Source: Physcia stellaris
Lineage: Eukaryota; Ascomycota; Lecanoromycetes; Caliciales; Physciaceae
NCBI GenBank assembly: GCA_018902385.1
Contig: JABSSW010000003.1
Span: 558,001 to 622,000 of the forward strand
Reading direction: 5' to 3'
Length of the DNA stretch: 64,000 bases
Both the position numbers and the translations under genes were made by a program. Below, piece by piece: positions 24,232 to 36,008 of this stretch; the first letter of the stretch is position 1; each line of letters begins with the position of its first letter. Below the pieces are notes generated by a model. That model saw only the letters and a list, made by a program, of their open reading frames with translations. It was not told the DNA's origin and searched no databases.

Positions 24232-24818
24232 CTAGCTATCAAAGACATAAGTGAGATGGCAGCGTCCGCAGTATTGACGGTTGTGCATAGCAGCCATAAA
24301 GACACCAGCACCACACTACGCAAGCGTCAGTCTCGAAAATTTCATAGCTTGAAGAGCGAGTTGTTTACCTCGGGCGTAGGACACTCCCTCCTCAGGCGCT
24401 CGATCTTGCCATCACCATCGACCTTGTAGTATTTGAGGACGGCCAACTTGGTCTTCTTCCGCTTGTGCTTGATCTTCTTTGGTGTAGTGTAGACCTTCTT
24501 CTTGCGCTTCTTGGCACCACCACGCAGACGGAGGACGAGATGGAGGGTCGACTCCTTTTGGATGTTGTAGTCGCTCAGGGTACGTCCATCCTCCAATTGC
24601 TTGCCGGCGAAGATAAGGCGCTGTTGATCAGGAGGAATGCCCTCCTTGTCTGTGCAATTAGTGTGTGTGTCAGCGAGTGTGACTAAGGTCTTCGAGGCGC
24701 GCACATATAGAGAGGCACGTATACCTTGGATCTTCGACTTGACATTGTCAATGGTATCGGAGGACTCTACCTCGAGGGTAATAGTCTTGCCCGTTAGGGT
24801 CTTCACAAAGATCTGCAT
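24232..24818 (-). CDS. UBI3: Ubiquitin - 40S ribosomal protein eS31 (S27a) fusion
   Basis: Three exons (24818-24725, 24649-24369, 24315-24232) encode 152 residues. Residues 1-76 are ubiquitin, from [17 protein letters not shown] to LVLRLRGG, with an SS in place of the usual PS at residues 19-20 (EVESSDT). The S27a part follows with the basic linker [21 protein letters not shown] and a C4-type zinc site, CPTPEC..YCGRCH, ending YVFDS. The fusion is cleaved after Gly76 to give free ubiquitin and a small-subunit ribosomal protein. Intron 1 (75 bp) is open in frame, so an unspliced conceptual protein would wrongly insert about 25 residues. The last exon completes the zinc ribbon and was located by its phase-0 TAG acceptor. 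Confidence 0.97.
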
Positions 24819-25458
24819 GATGGTCTTGCATGTCTAATGTCAGTGCGGATCACAGAATGATGACTTGTGTGATATACCGACCTAGACAGTAATGTCTTCC
24901 TCAACCGCTTGCAGATGCACCTGATGATAGAGCAAAGCCAGAGGGTGTGGAAAACGATTTGTGGAAGCTCGCTTAGATCATGCTAGCGCTTGACTATATC
25001 GGAGTTAGCTCGATCGGATCCTCAAGCGTCTTGCCCTGCCGTAAGGTTGCCAAGGACTCGAGATAGTTCTAATCGTTGCTGCGACAACGCCGTCTCCAAA
25101 CAGTTTTCGGATCTGATTCAATCCCCGATTGAGCCTTTACACTCACTCAAACTCTCCGCTACGAACAAAACCCGTACCGACTGCTTCTCGTTCTCTAGGG
25201 GTAGGGTCCGGAATATCTACGTATAGAGTCAAACTAATTGTTGTGGTCTACAGGAAGCTCCGAGCCAACCTCTGAACGAAACATCCTAAACAGACCACAT
25301 AAAGCCAAGAAAAACTTCTAGCTGAGCAAGGGTCATTAAACACATTTTTGCCCGGCCGAGAGGCGCTCGTTGCGTGAGGTAGGTAAATCTAGGTTTAATC
25401 GCGATCTGACAGCTAAATGCTAGAACTTTAGTTCCGAACCACGAAGTATTCTCGTCAA
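24819..25458. promoter_or_regulatory. Divergent upstream region of UBI3 and the Ace2-type factor
   Basis: 640 bp between divergent starts; presumed promoters of a ribosomal fusion gene and a transcription factor. A plus-strand frame at 24990-25226 is considered chance. I cannot name individual sites with confidence. Confidence 0.5.
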
Positions 25459-27767
25459 ATGCTTCGACAATATCCAATTCGGACTCAACCTGTATACACA
25501 ATGCTGCCAAATCAAACTTCAGATATCCACCAAGGACACCACCAGCGACAAAACTCGACAGCCAAGGATTTCGACAACTTGAGGATATCGACTTCTCCCC
25601 GGCATACCGTGCATCATCGTGGGCTCAGCTATGATCAGATGATGCCATGCCACGGACTTCCAAAGCCATTCCAGGAGGACTCCATGATTACTACTAACCA
25701 AAAGCATATGCAGCATGCTATACCGGAAACGCAACCGCGACCAATGGCTCGACCGGGCCACCGACGAAACAATAGCGATGACGGCACCATAAGGCCGTCC
25801 AGGTTCGCACCAAACCCAACTACAGGCACAGGATGCTTTAGGAACAATCTTTCACTCGAACAAATCAACGCCATGACGGAAAAAGATCTTCTGGCTTTCT
25901 TATCAACGAAAGAGGATCGAAAAAGCGATACAGAAACCCTTTCTGTAGCAACATCCGCTGGTTGCCTCGACGGCGACGGAAACAAGCCTACTGCAGTCGC
26001 TGGGACGATGCAGCAAGAGGATGCGAAAAATAACGAAATACCAAATAGTGCAGAGACTTCCAGACGAAGCTCTGTGCAGTATTTGACTACAGGGCTTCAA
26101 CGGCCGTGTACGCCCCCTACACAATCAAATTATTGTAAGGAAAAACCTCTGCGTCGCTCCATACTCTAGTATCACATCTAACGATGGAAGGTGCTTTCCC
26201 AATGACGCCAGATCCGACACCTCATAGAACGGCTAAGCAGGAACGAAGGTCGCGGACTGCTTCTCCAACCAACTGTTCGAGTATCAGGGACCCGAACCAG
26301 ACAATAAAAGCCGCGCAATCGATGCACATGTCTTGTCAAGACATTTTTGTTGATGAGCAGAGGTTCAATGGGCCTTCTGATGTTCCATCTCCCCCCGCAT
26401 CAGCATCACTTGAGTTGCCGAGCTCTTTTGCGATTCCTGATTTCCCTCCACCTACGTTTCTGGAGCTTTCGGTCGTAGATGTAGACTTCAACCCCATCGA
26501 TTATACCTCCTCACATTGCTCGCCGATGTCCAGTACTTTGTCACCCACGATGTCGTCATTCCAACCATCACCAGAAATGGCGAATTTGCCCAAGCTCGAG
26601 ACGAATAACGAAAATCTGACGGACTTCGGCCTCTTCTCCGAGATATCATTACCGACCTCGCAGAGTGCGATGGATCTCGGGACATATTCTTCCCAAGGCC
26701 AAAAGGCCACTCATTCAAGGGCACAATCAACCTCAGGAATTGACGCTGGCTTTACAACTGTGGATACTGGCATTTCCTCAGAAGAAGTCAACGCTTTTAT
26801 CAGTGGGCCAAACGATGACCAAAAGTGGACCTGCATGTATCCAGACTGCGGGAAGAAGTTCGGCCGTAAAGAGAACATCAAGTCGCACGTCCAGACTCAC
26901 CTTGGCGACCGTCAATTTCTCTGTGTCCACTGTAACAAACGCTTCGTGCGACAACACGATCTGAAACGTCATGAGAAGATACATACGGGAGTGAAGCCCT
27001 ACCCGTGTGAATGTGGTCACAGCTTTGCCCGCATGGATGCACTTACACGACACAAGCAACGGAATACCTGTGTTGGTGGTATTGGCGGACCTGAAGCAGT
27101 CGAAAAGAAGGAAATCAGGCGAGGCAGGCCCCGAAAACATAGACCAGATACCGAGGAAAGGCTAAACAAAGCAAGCAGAACCCGACAGAGGGTGCTTGAG
27201 AAAAAAACGGCATCCTCAGTCTCTAGCTCATCCGTCTGCTCATTCTCCAGTCCCCCAGCAATGCCTGAGGATTACGAGACAGACGCCAGTGCAGCCTTTC
27301 CCAGCACGCCGCAAATGTTCTTGAACTATGACACTGACGCTAGCGTGCCAATGTCCAGAGAAACTTCCTCAAGTCACTATGGCACGCCGCCGGAATTGGA
27401 CATGTCTTCTTCATCTCCGATTGCTTCAAGGTTCTTTGATTTCGAAGAACTCGCCGAGACTAATCCTGACAATGGTAACGGCAGAAGCGATCAAATAACC
27501 AGCGAGCTCGCAAGTAGTCTAGTGCTAACGCAAGCTCAGCCGGACATTGACCAAATGCTACTCGAATTCAATAGCCAAGCGCAATCGCTTGGGAATGGAG
27601 ACAAAGACAATGAGATGGAAAAAAGTCAAGCTTACCTTTCTAGCGGCGACTTCAGCTTTCTTGACGATGATCCCTTCGGCCTTGGTCATGATTACTCATC
27701 CAGAATTGAGGAACTGACAAGACTTGAGACCATGAGCTGGCGCACGGGCAATGGCGAGAACTTGTAG
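25459..27767 (+). CDS. ACE2: C2H2 zinc-finger transcription factor, Ace2/Swi5 type
   Basis: Two exons (25459-26134, 26191-27767) encode 750 residues; the 56-bp intron has a TCTAAC branch site and restores NYCAFPMTPDP. Three zinc fingers lie at about residues 440-525: CMYPDCGKKFGRKENIKSHVQTH, then CVHCNKRFVRQHDLKRHEKIH, then CECGHSFARMDALTRHKQ ending in a final Cys. The string GRKENIKSHVQTHLGDRQFLC is diagnostic for the Ace2/Swi5 group. A basic segment EIRRGRPRKHR after the fingers resembles an AT-hook/NLS. The rest is Ser/Pro-rich with likely phosphosites. Homologues control cell separation, conidiation and wall genes; a direct link to the chitinase 2 kb away is only suggestive. In-frame ATG codons at 25459 and 25501 are both possible starts. 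Confidence 0.9.
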
Positions 27768-28907
27768 AATTATCATCATATCGGCATAGCGCTGGCGTAT
27801 GGAAGGGACTCGGGGTGGACATGAGAACAAGAAGGGATGAAATCAGGTCTGGCGCAAGCGGAACAGATTGGCACATAGGAGAAATGAGGACATAGGAACA
27901 TTTTTGGAACAAGAAGAGATATAGTACTGACCAATACATTCATTTGGCTGTCCGATTGCCTGCTATCCTTCTAACTTTGTAGAGATGATCCATTGGTGAT
28001 CTTGTATCTCGTACTGAGCACCCTTTCGATGCCAGCCACAATGGAAACGAAGCTCTTGTAAGCACAAGATGTACTGATGTCCAACGAGTAACGTTTTACC
28101 AGCTTGGTAGTCTCTCTAATACAAGTCAATGCTCGACTCAACATGCGATCAGAGGGATCGGCCCATCAGCTGGGTGGCTTGGACGTTTTATGCTGGTCGT
28201 GCCTGCATAAATAGGCGATGGATTTGTGCTCCGCCCACGTTATGACAAACCGCATTGAATGTCCAGTATCCACACTGGGAGGGATCTCGCGAGATTCGGA
28301 CTGAGAGTACGGATCTCGCATTACTAGGCTATTTTTTCCATTCTAGAGAGACTTGAGAGAGAAATAGTAATGACCGGAAGCGGGGAGATGTGAAGCTCCG
28401 AGAGAGATGAGTCATCTGCCAAGCGCTCGGATGGCGGCGTTTAGGGGATTGTAGGGGATGAGGTAAGCCGTAAGATGGGAAATGACGGGGATAATTGGAA
28501 ATTGCATTTTCATACGAGTGGCTGAGGATTACTGTACTACTTACTTTCATAATGCTCCCAATTCTGCCTCGCAGTCCGCAAACTTCCTCCCCCGATTCAC
28601 CTTTCACTCCCGCTTCAACATCCCGAACCTTTTCTCCGCCATATTCGCAACCTGGTGCTCATTAAGAACCAACGTCACTGCTCGTGTGCTCCTATCTGCA
28701 ACCACCTTCCGGCCCCTTCCCACTCAATCTCCGACTCCCAACACTTTTCCAGCTGCGACTGCGCCCTTAGCCAGAGCTGCTCGTTGGAGCTTCAACAAAA
28801 AACATCCCACTCCCTGCCACTACGAGAAATCCATAGCTTCGGCATCTACATCTGCAAAGGCGAGGGGGTCCCGTGGGCTCTCCGCCTTCTGCGCTTTCAG
28901 CTAGGCA
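27768..28907. other. Intergenic, 1.1 kb, including a probable long AUR1 leader
   Basis: 3' flank of the Ace2-type gene followed by the AUR1 upstream region. Overlapping plus-strand frames at 28482-28904 and 28655-28954 are Cys/Ser-rich translations of pyrimidine-rich DNA and look like leader sequence; any ATG there would be an upstream ORF. No RNA gene seen. Confidence 0.5.
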
Positions 28908-30275
28908 ATGACGAACAATTTCCCCTCGAGGAAGGATCACCAGAACACGTATAGTAAAGCAAAGCTACCATTCTCGTGGCCTGCCTCGATACCTACCATA
29001 ATACCTCATCGAATACGGCGGAAACTGAGGTCGAAGGTTCGGAGTAGACAGTCACCTTCATCTTCGCTCTCCGCTCTCCAGACATCTTGGTCGCCGGCCG
29101 ATAGTATTCAGGCACTGCACGAGCACCGTTGGTCCTATTATGATGGACAATACCTTCTCCTCCTGGTCATTGCGATTTACTCCCTGTGCATGATTCCCTC
29201 CCTGGGACCCTTAGTAAAGACCGTCATCTCAGCACTGTTTCTTACAGCACTAATACTGCCAATTACGCGCCAATTCTTCCTTCCATTCACGCCTATCGCG
29301 GGGTGGTTGATTCTGTACGATGCGTGCGGGTAAGCTAGCCACATGCCCTGGAATTTATGCAGAGGTGTGTTGCTAACAACTTATGCCTGCAGGTTTATGC
29401 CTACCGAATGGAGGATGCCTATTTGGGTGCGAGTTTTGCCAGCACTTGAGAACATATTTTACGGTGCAAACCTAAGCAACATTCTGTCCGCCCATACCAA
29501 CACCTTCCTCGATATCATGGGATGGCTTCCCTACGGTATAATACATTTCGGGGCACCATTTGTTTGTTCGGGTATAATCTTCCTATTTGCTTCCCCTGGC
29601 ACGTTGCCCGTGTTCGCCAGGAGCTTTGGATACATGAACTTGATCGGTGTCACAATACAGCTATTGTTTCCTTGCTCTCCTCCGTGGTACGAAAACCTTT
29701 ATGGACTTGCACCGGCCAACTACTCAATCAAGGGATCACCTGCAGGTCTAGCGGCAATTGACAAGCTTTTTGGATTTCGCCTTTACACATCAACATTCAC
29801 AGGTTCTCCCATGGTCTTTGGAGCATTTCCCTCCTTACACGCGGGTTGCGGTACTACCGAAGCGCTCTTTCTGTCATTCGTTTTTCCTCGTCTTCGGCCG
29901 GTCCTGATCGGATACGTCCTGTGGCTATGGTGGGCAACCATGTACCTGCGCCATCATTACGCCGTGGATCTGGTGGGCGGTAGTCTTCTTGCTGGAGTGG
30001 TATTTTACATCGCAAAGGCCAAGTTTCTTCCTCGTCAACAGCCAGACAAGATGTTCCGATGGGATTACGACTATGTGGAAGTTGGCGAAGATCCTTCGGA
30101 GAAAGGTTACGCTCTGGCAGACCTGCAAGGCGGTCCTCACGCTGATGCCGATGATTGGACTGTTGGATCCTCGTCCTCATATTCCTCTGGAGATCGGAGC
30201 CCGGAGGATGATCAACACTCCAATTGGGAAGGTGAAACGCTTGCTTCTCAATCTGACACTGAGCCTTTACGCTAG
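28908..30275 (+). CDS. AUR1: Inositol phosphorylceramide synthase catalytic subunit
   Basis: Aur1 moves phosphoinositol from phosphatidylinositol to ceramide in the Golgi; it is essential in fungi and is the target of aureobasidin A. Exons 28908-29329 and 29393-30275 encode 434 residues; the 63-bp intron has a TGCTAAC branch site. Several membrane segments are evident. Family blocks are WVRVLPALENIFYGANLSN, GWLPYGIIHFGAPF, FPCSPPWYENLYGLAPANYS, GAFPSLHAGC and MYLRHHYAVDLVGGS. The last two contain the two His residues and the Asp of the lipid-phosphatase-like catalytic centre. The C-tail is acidic and Ser-rich. The N-terminal 60 residues are basic and cytosolic. The start at 28908 is the first ATG in this frame after the open leader. 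Confidence 0.95.
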
Positions 30276-31479
30276 TGTTCGAATATCTCGCAGCAACCGA
30301 TTCGTTCACCTTGCTCCGTCCATACCACGACAACCTTCACTAACGACTGACGACCATACGCATAACGGCAGTTCAGACCACACTACATAATCCCACCACG
30401 CTCATCATTTGGATATAGACGTTTCTCGCATCCGCATAGACGCGTAATGGCTCATCGGGCTCTACCATAATCTTTGTACCGGCTTTCTTGCTTCTCTGCA
30501 TAGTTTTCGCCATGGATACCCCACATTCGCTTTTGATGTACATTCATTGCTCTGGCATAGTACAGTCGGCCAGATAGAAGACCATATAGAGGGGCTTCAT
30601 TGCATTCGCTTCAAGACGTTGGACTTCATTTGGATTTGGTTTGATGAAGGCTTTTTGTGCTGTTTTTAGAGCATGGCGCGGATGGAGTTTGGGAGAGAGG
30701 TTGGCGGATAGTGCACGCCGGTACGTGCTCCGGGCATGGAGGATCGAGAGCTTCTAATGTAATCGCTGTAATAGAGAGGATAGGGAAATCAAGATTACGT
30801 GGCGAACATTTCAGCCATGACCAATGTCTTCTGATTCTTTTTAAAACTGTAGGAGTATTTGATTTTGTCAAGTTGTTCTAACCTCTGTCACCTATTTTAC
30901 ATCTCCTTGAACTATACACAACAGATACTGTAAATAGAGGGGAGAAATAGCTTCAGAAAAGATGACCTGGATGATCGCTGTTTGAGGGCTCTCGTCAACC
31001 CTTTTTCTCTAAAAGGAGGTGCGGCCGTTTAAATCTCCATCGTATGATTCGGGACTACAAACACCTAACAGAAGAACATTCTCATAATTCAGCACATGCA
31101 GGTACAAAATGAATGGTCGCGTAAGTTCCTCTTGACTTATCATACATACCCCGCACCCGCTCTCCCAGTGGAAGCCCCTCCGCTCGCCCTGAACAGCTTC
31201 CCGATAAGGATCTTCTTATCAAATCGCATCCCAATCTCTTCTACTCCCCAGCTCAGCCGCCGAAAGCCAAAAATGCCTTCCCCAGATCTAGGCGTCGTGC
31301 GGGGCAATAATAAGGGGTTACATATCCCCCTCGGGGAGCCTCCTCTTCATATTTACCCCAGACGTTGGCCTGTCGGAAGATTAGCCATTGAATCCTCTCC
31401 AGGAAAGAGAAGAAAGACAATAAGAGGAAGGGATATCAGTAGCACTTCTTCCATCTATCATCCGTCGTCTTAGCAAGCA
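30276..31479. other. Intergenic, 1.2 kb
   Basis: AUR1 3' flank and formamidase upstream region. Open frames at 30657-30881 (plus), 30626-30871 (minus) and 31096-31473 (plus) have no family features; the last ends just before the formamidase ATG and is probably leader. No repeats noticed. Confidence 0.55.
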
Positions 31480-33014
31480 ATGGGTCTCACCGAAATCCGC
31501 ACGGCCATGAAGGTCGACCTCAAGAAACCGGCCGCAGAACAGCCGGGTCTTCATGTAAGTCATCTGGCATCCCAAACGCAGCGAGCTATGCAGCTCATAC
31601 TATGCAGAATAGATGGCATCCTGATGGTACCTCAAAGCGCTCTTTATCTGCAAGTATGAGGCCACTGATCCCATCCATCTAGTCCCCTTCAACGGCACCA
31701 TCAAGAACGGCGAAGTCGTCAAAATCGAATGCGTCGATTGGACTGGCGGCCAGATCGGGAATAACGATAGCGCCGACGACATGAAGAATATCGACCTCAC
31801 AAAGATCCACTACCTGACCGGTCCCTTTGAGGTCGAGAGCGCAGAGCCGGGCGATGTGCTCGTTGTGGAGATCCAAGATGTGCAGCCGTTCCAGGAACAG
31901 CCGTGGGGTTTCACTGGCGTATTTGATAAGAATAACGGCGGTGGTTTCCTCGATGAAATATATCCCAATGCGTAGGTCACTACCTTCTCGCTCGCGGCCC
32001 AGCTCGTGCATTTCGGGTAAGGCCCACGCTGAGTCGAAAATGTGTATAACAGCGCAAAAGCAATCTGGGATTTCGAAGGCATTTTCTGCTCCTCACGGCA
32101 CATCCCGCATGTTCGTTTCCCCGGCCTGATCCACCCTGGCATCTTAGGCTGTGCGCCATCGGCCGAGATCCTTGCTGAATGGAATCGCCGCGAGGGCGAG
32201 CTCATCAGCGCCAACACCGACTCAAGCCGCGTTGTGGCCCAGCCTCCGGAGCCACAGAACGTGCACGCCGGCAGCGCCTCCGAGGAGATAAAAGCGAAAG
32301 TCGGTAGGGAGGGCGCGCGGACCATCCCTGGTCGTCCTGAACACGGAGGGAACTGCGATATCAAGAACCTCAGCAGGGGCAGCAAGACGTATCTGCCTGT
32401 CCATGTGAAGGGTGCAAAATTCAGCGTCGGTGACTTGCACTTCTCGCAGGGTGACGGGGAGATTTCGTTCTGCGGCGCGATTGAGATAGCCGGGATCATC
32501 ACGTTGAAGTTGACGGTCATGAAGAATGGGATGAAGGATTTAGGGATGAAGAGCCCCATCTTCTTGCCGGGACCTGTGGAGCCGCATTATGGGCCCGGGC
32601 GGTATTTGACTTTTGAAGGCTTCAGCGTCGATCATAAGGGGAAGCAGCATTATCTCGATGCGACTGTTGCATATAGGGAGACGACGTTGAGGTGTATTGA
32701 GTATCTCAAACGCTTCGGTAGGTGGAGGGCTCTCAAGACGTTTGGCAATCCGCTGATAGACGCTAGGATATGACGACTACCAGATATACCTTCTTCTTAG
32801 CTGTGCTCCAATCCAAGGCCATGTTGCAGGCTTGGTCGATGTAAGCTGCTGTACCGACCGGAAGCCATTCGTGGATGTTGTCTAATCAGTCGTCTAGATA
32901 CCCAACGCCTGCATGACGCTCGGTCTACCGATGGACATCTTCGACTTCGATATCTCTCCATCCGGCCCGGCGAAGAAGATGGATATGGGCACTTGTGCCT
33001 ATACGAGCAAGTGA
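31480..33014 (+). CDS. Formamidase (FmdA/AmdA family)
   Basis: Formamidase hydrolyses formamide to formate and ammonia, in nitrogen scavenging. Six exons (31480-31554, 31608-31626, 31683-31971, 32053-32717, 32767-32840, 32898-33014) encode 412 residues, the usual fungal length. Conserved blocks include EQPGLHNRWHPD, DWTGGQIGNNDSADDM, QPWGFTGVFDKNNGGGFLDE, FPGLIHPGILGCAPS, GRPEHGGNCDIKNLSRGS and VGDLHFSQGDGEISFCGAIE, and the C-terminus has LGLPMDIFDFDISP. Exon 2 is a 19-nt microexon carrying only the RWHPD part, fixed by this conserved motif and by phase. No signal peptide is present, so a cytosolic enzyme is expected. Confidence 0.95.
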
Positions 33015-34592
33015 TTTGCCTCTATTTGAAGTCCAGTTGTACGTAGGTAGTGATTGAATCGTAGAGTCCTGGGTTCAGGTTTCCAGTGACGCAATGATTT
33101 CTTGATTCACGAATGCTTCGTAGTGTATTTAACATATCTTACGCGCTAATTCCAGGATGCTTCACATAAGATCAGTGCCTCTAACACTCACAGTAGCCAT
33201 TACGCTATCGAAGGTATCCTCCAGAGCATTGTGTACCCGCTTCTCTTGGAAGGCAGGGTCTGCTCAATCTCGCCGTGAAGAGATTGCCGACAGCCGGCAT
33301 CATGGAGGTCCTGCTATGCATATCCATAGCAATAGTAGTGAGGGCCCCTAAGATACCCCAGAAGTCCAAAACGTACCGCCGGATGTCGATATCAGTGAAA
33401 CTGAACTCTTCAACTGCTCCATAAAGCATCCGATCTCTCATTGGTATCCTGGAAATCGTAAGGTAACGAGGTCAGGAAGTCAAAAGTATCCCTAAGGCCT
33501 TTTGGGAAAGAGCGCCCCGAAAGCAATAGTGAACATGGAAATGCCCAAATGTGTAGCACTAGAACAAAGGAAGGACAGGAGATACGAGCAGCAAGAAATC
33601 GATCAAAGCTGTGCCAACAATAAAAGATACAAGAGCAGGTTCCTTCCTTGAAGAACGCTCAAGTACGAATCATCAAAGTAGTTGACATTGCCGATCCCAT
33701 GGATCATTTCCTCTTATCAACGGGAAAACGGGACTTTTGTATGGTTTTGAGGGCCAGCACCATGTGGCCCGGATTCCACATCCGTCACGATCGGATTGAT
33801 TTATTCCATGTATTGATATGAGATATGGGGCTGCGGGCAAGCTAGGCTAGTACCATCATGAGAAGGAGAAGCTGATGTGGCAGAGGTGGACGGAGGCTAG
33901 AGAGATGGGTGGTAATAGGTTTTGTGGTTGGTGGTGAGGACCTTGCTTTGGCGAACATTGCGCGCAGACTGGGTTCGAGACTGGGTAATTGACGAAAGGA
34001 CAGGAGCAAATCAAGCATGAATGAGTCTGAGAGGCAAGGAGGATCAAACATTCACATCTCTTCTTCAAAACATCGCATAAAGCGACAGCAATGATGAAAA
34101 GAAAATCAGACAGGGCCTCTGAGGTGAGGGCGGACCATCAAAAATTGCGCCAGCGAAGTACCCGAAGGTAATTCGATAACTCTTGCCTCCGCGATGTGCA
34201 ATGCAGGGCTCGAATCATAGCAGACCGTCTTTTTGATCACGGTTGCTCCAACAAGGTAAGTATGAAGAGAGAAAATCTGGTAAAGGTGGAGGTGGTGGGG
34301 AATAAGTACTTGGGGAGAAGTGCCGGGTAAACCTCGGTGAAACTGGTTTCGCGCTAGGGGACTTGGTCGTTTTTGGCTCTTTTGCCTGCCGTGAACCTAG
34401 CTAAAGTATTCTGCTTATCAAACGCAGCGATATTTGATAGGCATTGATTTTCGATAACAAATCTAGCTTCATTAGAAGTCTACACCATCACATCTCTTTT
34501 GATGCTTAATTTGTCCGTTCATGATTCGTTTCGGTTTTGCTCGAACAATCATATGCTCATCTAATGCTACAAGTTCAACCTGCCCGCCAGCG
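33015..34592. other. Convergent intergenic region, 1.6 kb
   Basis: Between the 3' ends of formamidase (plus) and OXR1 (minus). It is the second longest stretch outside the transposon to have no called gene-like content. Frames at 33157-33351, 33842-34068 and others are short and featureless. I see no repeat, tRNA or element end. Confidence 0.55.
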
Positions 34593-35610
34593 TCAATCGC
34601 CAATGCACCAGACCTCGACACCCACAATCTCAAATTTCTCTCCCTCTTCGCTTAACACCTCGTTCCCAAACGTCATCGATGAGCTGCTAATACCCTTTTC
34701 TAATACCCCATCAAGCCATAATCCATATTTTCCATCACCCCCTCCCACGCTCAAGAACCCTTGCTCACAGAAAATCAGATAGTCGTTAATCCCGCTGTAC
34801 GGAAATGCCTTGAATCGTATCCTTTCGGGCGTTGATGTGCCACTACGCATTGAATCATGGCCACCGGCCGCAGCTGACGGGTCAAGGTGGGAGGATTTTG
34901 TGGGTGACATTATGGTAGTACTTCGGCCAAGGGTATCGTCAGTCGGCGCAGATGGCGGAGGTGGAAGAGACGATAGGAGGGCAGAGGCTGGCAAGACCGA
35001 AGCACGCCAGAGGAAGCATTCACCTGTTCCGTAGTAAGAAGGGGATGGGTGAGGAGGGTCGGTCAGGTATGCGCCAAAGGTCTATGTCTGCACTTAGCGT
35101 GGTCCTAGCCAATGGTAAAGTGGAAAAGCTACTTACGCCGCCAGCGGCATCTCTTACTACGAGCACAAAGGAACCTCGCCTTGGTAATTCAGGAGCGGTG
35201 CATTTGTTGTACAGGGTCGCAAGGCTGACGCCATCGTTTTCGAGACTGTATACCAGGGACCAGGTCTCAGCTAATTGCAGTCTTGGAGGCACCAATAACC
35301 GTATCTCCTCAGCTAAGGCTCGCGACAGTATTTGCGCTGTTTCTGACGAGCCTGTCGGAATCCCAGCAAGGGAGAGCGGCGTGAGAGGAGGTGGTTGAAA
35401 AGGAGAAGCCGTTCTTTGCGGAGGCGTGTAAACGCCGTTCTGAGTGGTTATCGCAGAAGGAGGCTGCGATGTTCGGGTAGTTGTAGAGTTTGAGGGAGAG
35501 GGATCTGTCAGGCGTCTGTAAAGGCCAGAAACGACATGTGAGACGGGGTAAGAGAGGTAGGAGGAAGTCGAGTGGGTGGAGGAGGCCTGGGATTTGGGCG
35601 TTGATGTCAT
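34593..35610 (-). CDS. OXR1: OXR1 family TLDc-domain protein
   Basis: Exons 35610-35137 and 35081-34593 encode 320 residues. A Ser/Thr/Pro-rich N-terminus of about 90 residues precedes the TLDc domain, seen in LSRALAEEIRLLVPPRLQLA, WSLVYSLENDGVSLATLY, FVLVVRDAAGGTFGAYL, YYGTGECFLWRA, FKAFPYSGINDYLIFCEQGF and SVGGGDGKYGLWLDGVLEKG. TLDc proteins such as Oxr1 protect against oxidative stress, and yeast Oxr1 acts on V-ATPase assembly. The 55-bp intron restores GGTFGAYLTDPPHPSPSYYG. MTSTPKSQASS at 35610 is preferred as start because it matches the typical short, Ser-rich beginning; upstream in-frame ATGs (MAKHS, MFRG) would add unconserved residues. Confidence 0.92.
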
Positions 35611-36008
35611 GGGGCTCGCGGTTGAATCATAGCATGTACTTTGACGTGCAATAGTATCCGTTAGCAGGCTGTGGTGGTTCCGAGGGGCTTGAACAGCAGA
35701 AAGCAAAGAGTGATGTTGGTTGGTTACCGTTTTTGAGCTGACGGAATGCTTGGCCATGCCGCGCCGGGAGATCGCCGTTGCAGTGAGTAGAGCGAGAACT
35801 TGAGGCTCAAGGACCAAAAATCCACAACCACGAAACAACAGATCCTCCAGTCGACACTTCTATATGGAAACGGCCATGATAGTCGTCATCTAGATAAGTC
35901 TACAATAATGTCGTTACTCGCTAATGGGATATCATATACAATCAGCAGGAAACCAAGCGCCAAGTCATCCCTCAGCTTCTCATTCCATGCAATCGACCAC
36001 GTGTGAGA
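35611..36008. other. Intergenic between OXR1 and VID27
   Basis: 398 bp holding the OXR1 promoter and the VID27 3' flank. The OXR1 frame stays open to about 35838, so an earlier start is possible. Nothing else recognised. Confidence 0.55.

Noticed and set aside
28482-28954. Overlapping plus-strand frames before AUR1
   Set aside because: Translations of a pyrimidine-rich leader; they have no conserved features and end at or just inside the AUR1 start.
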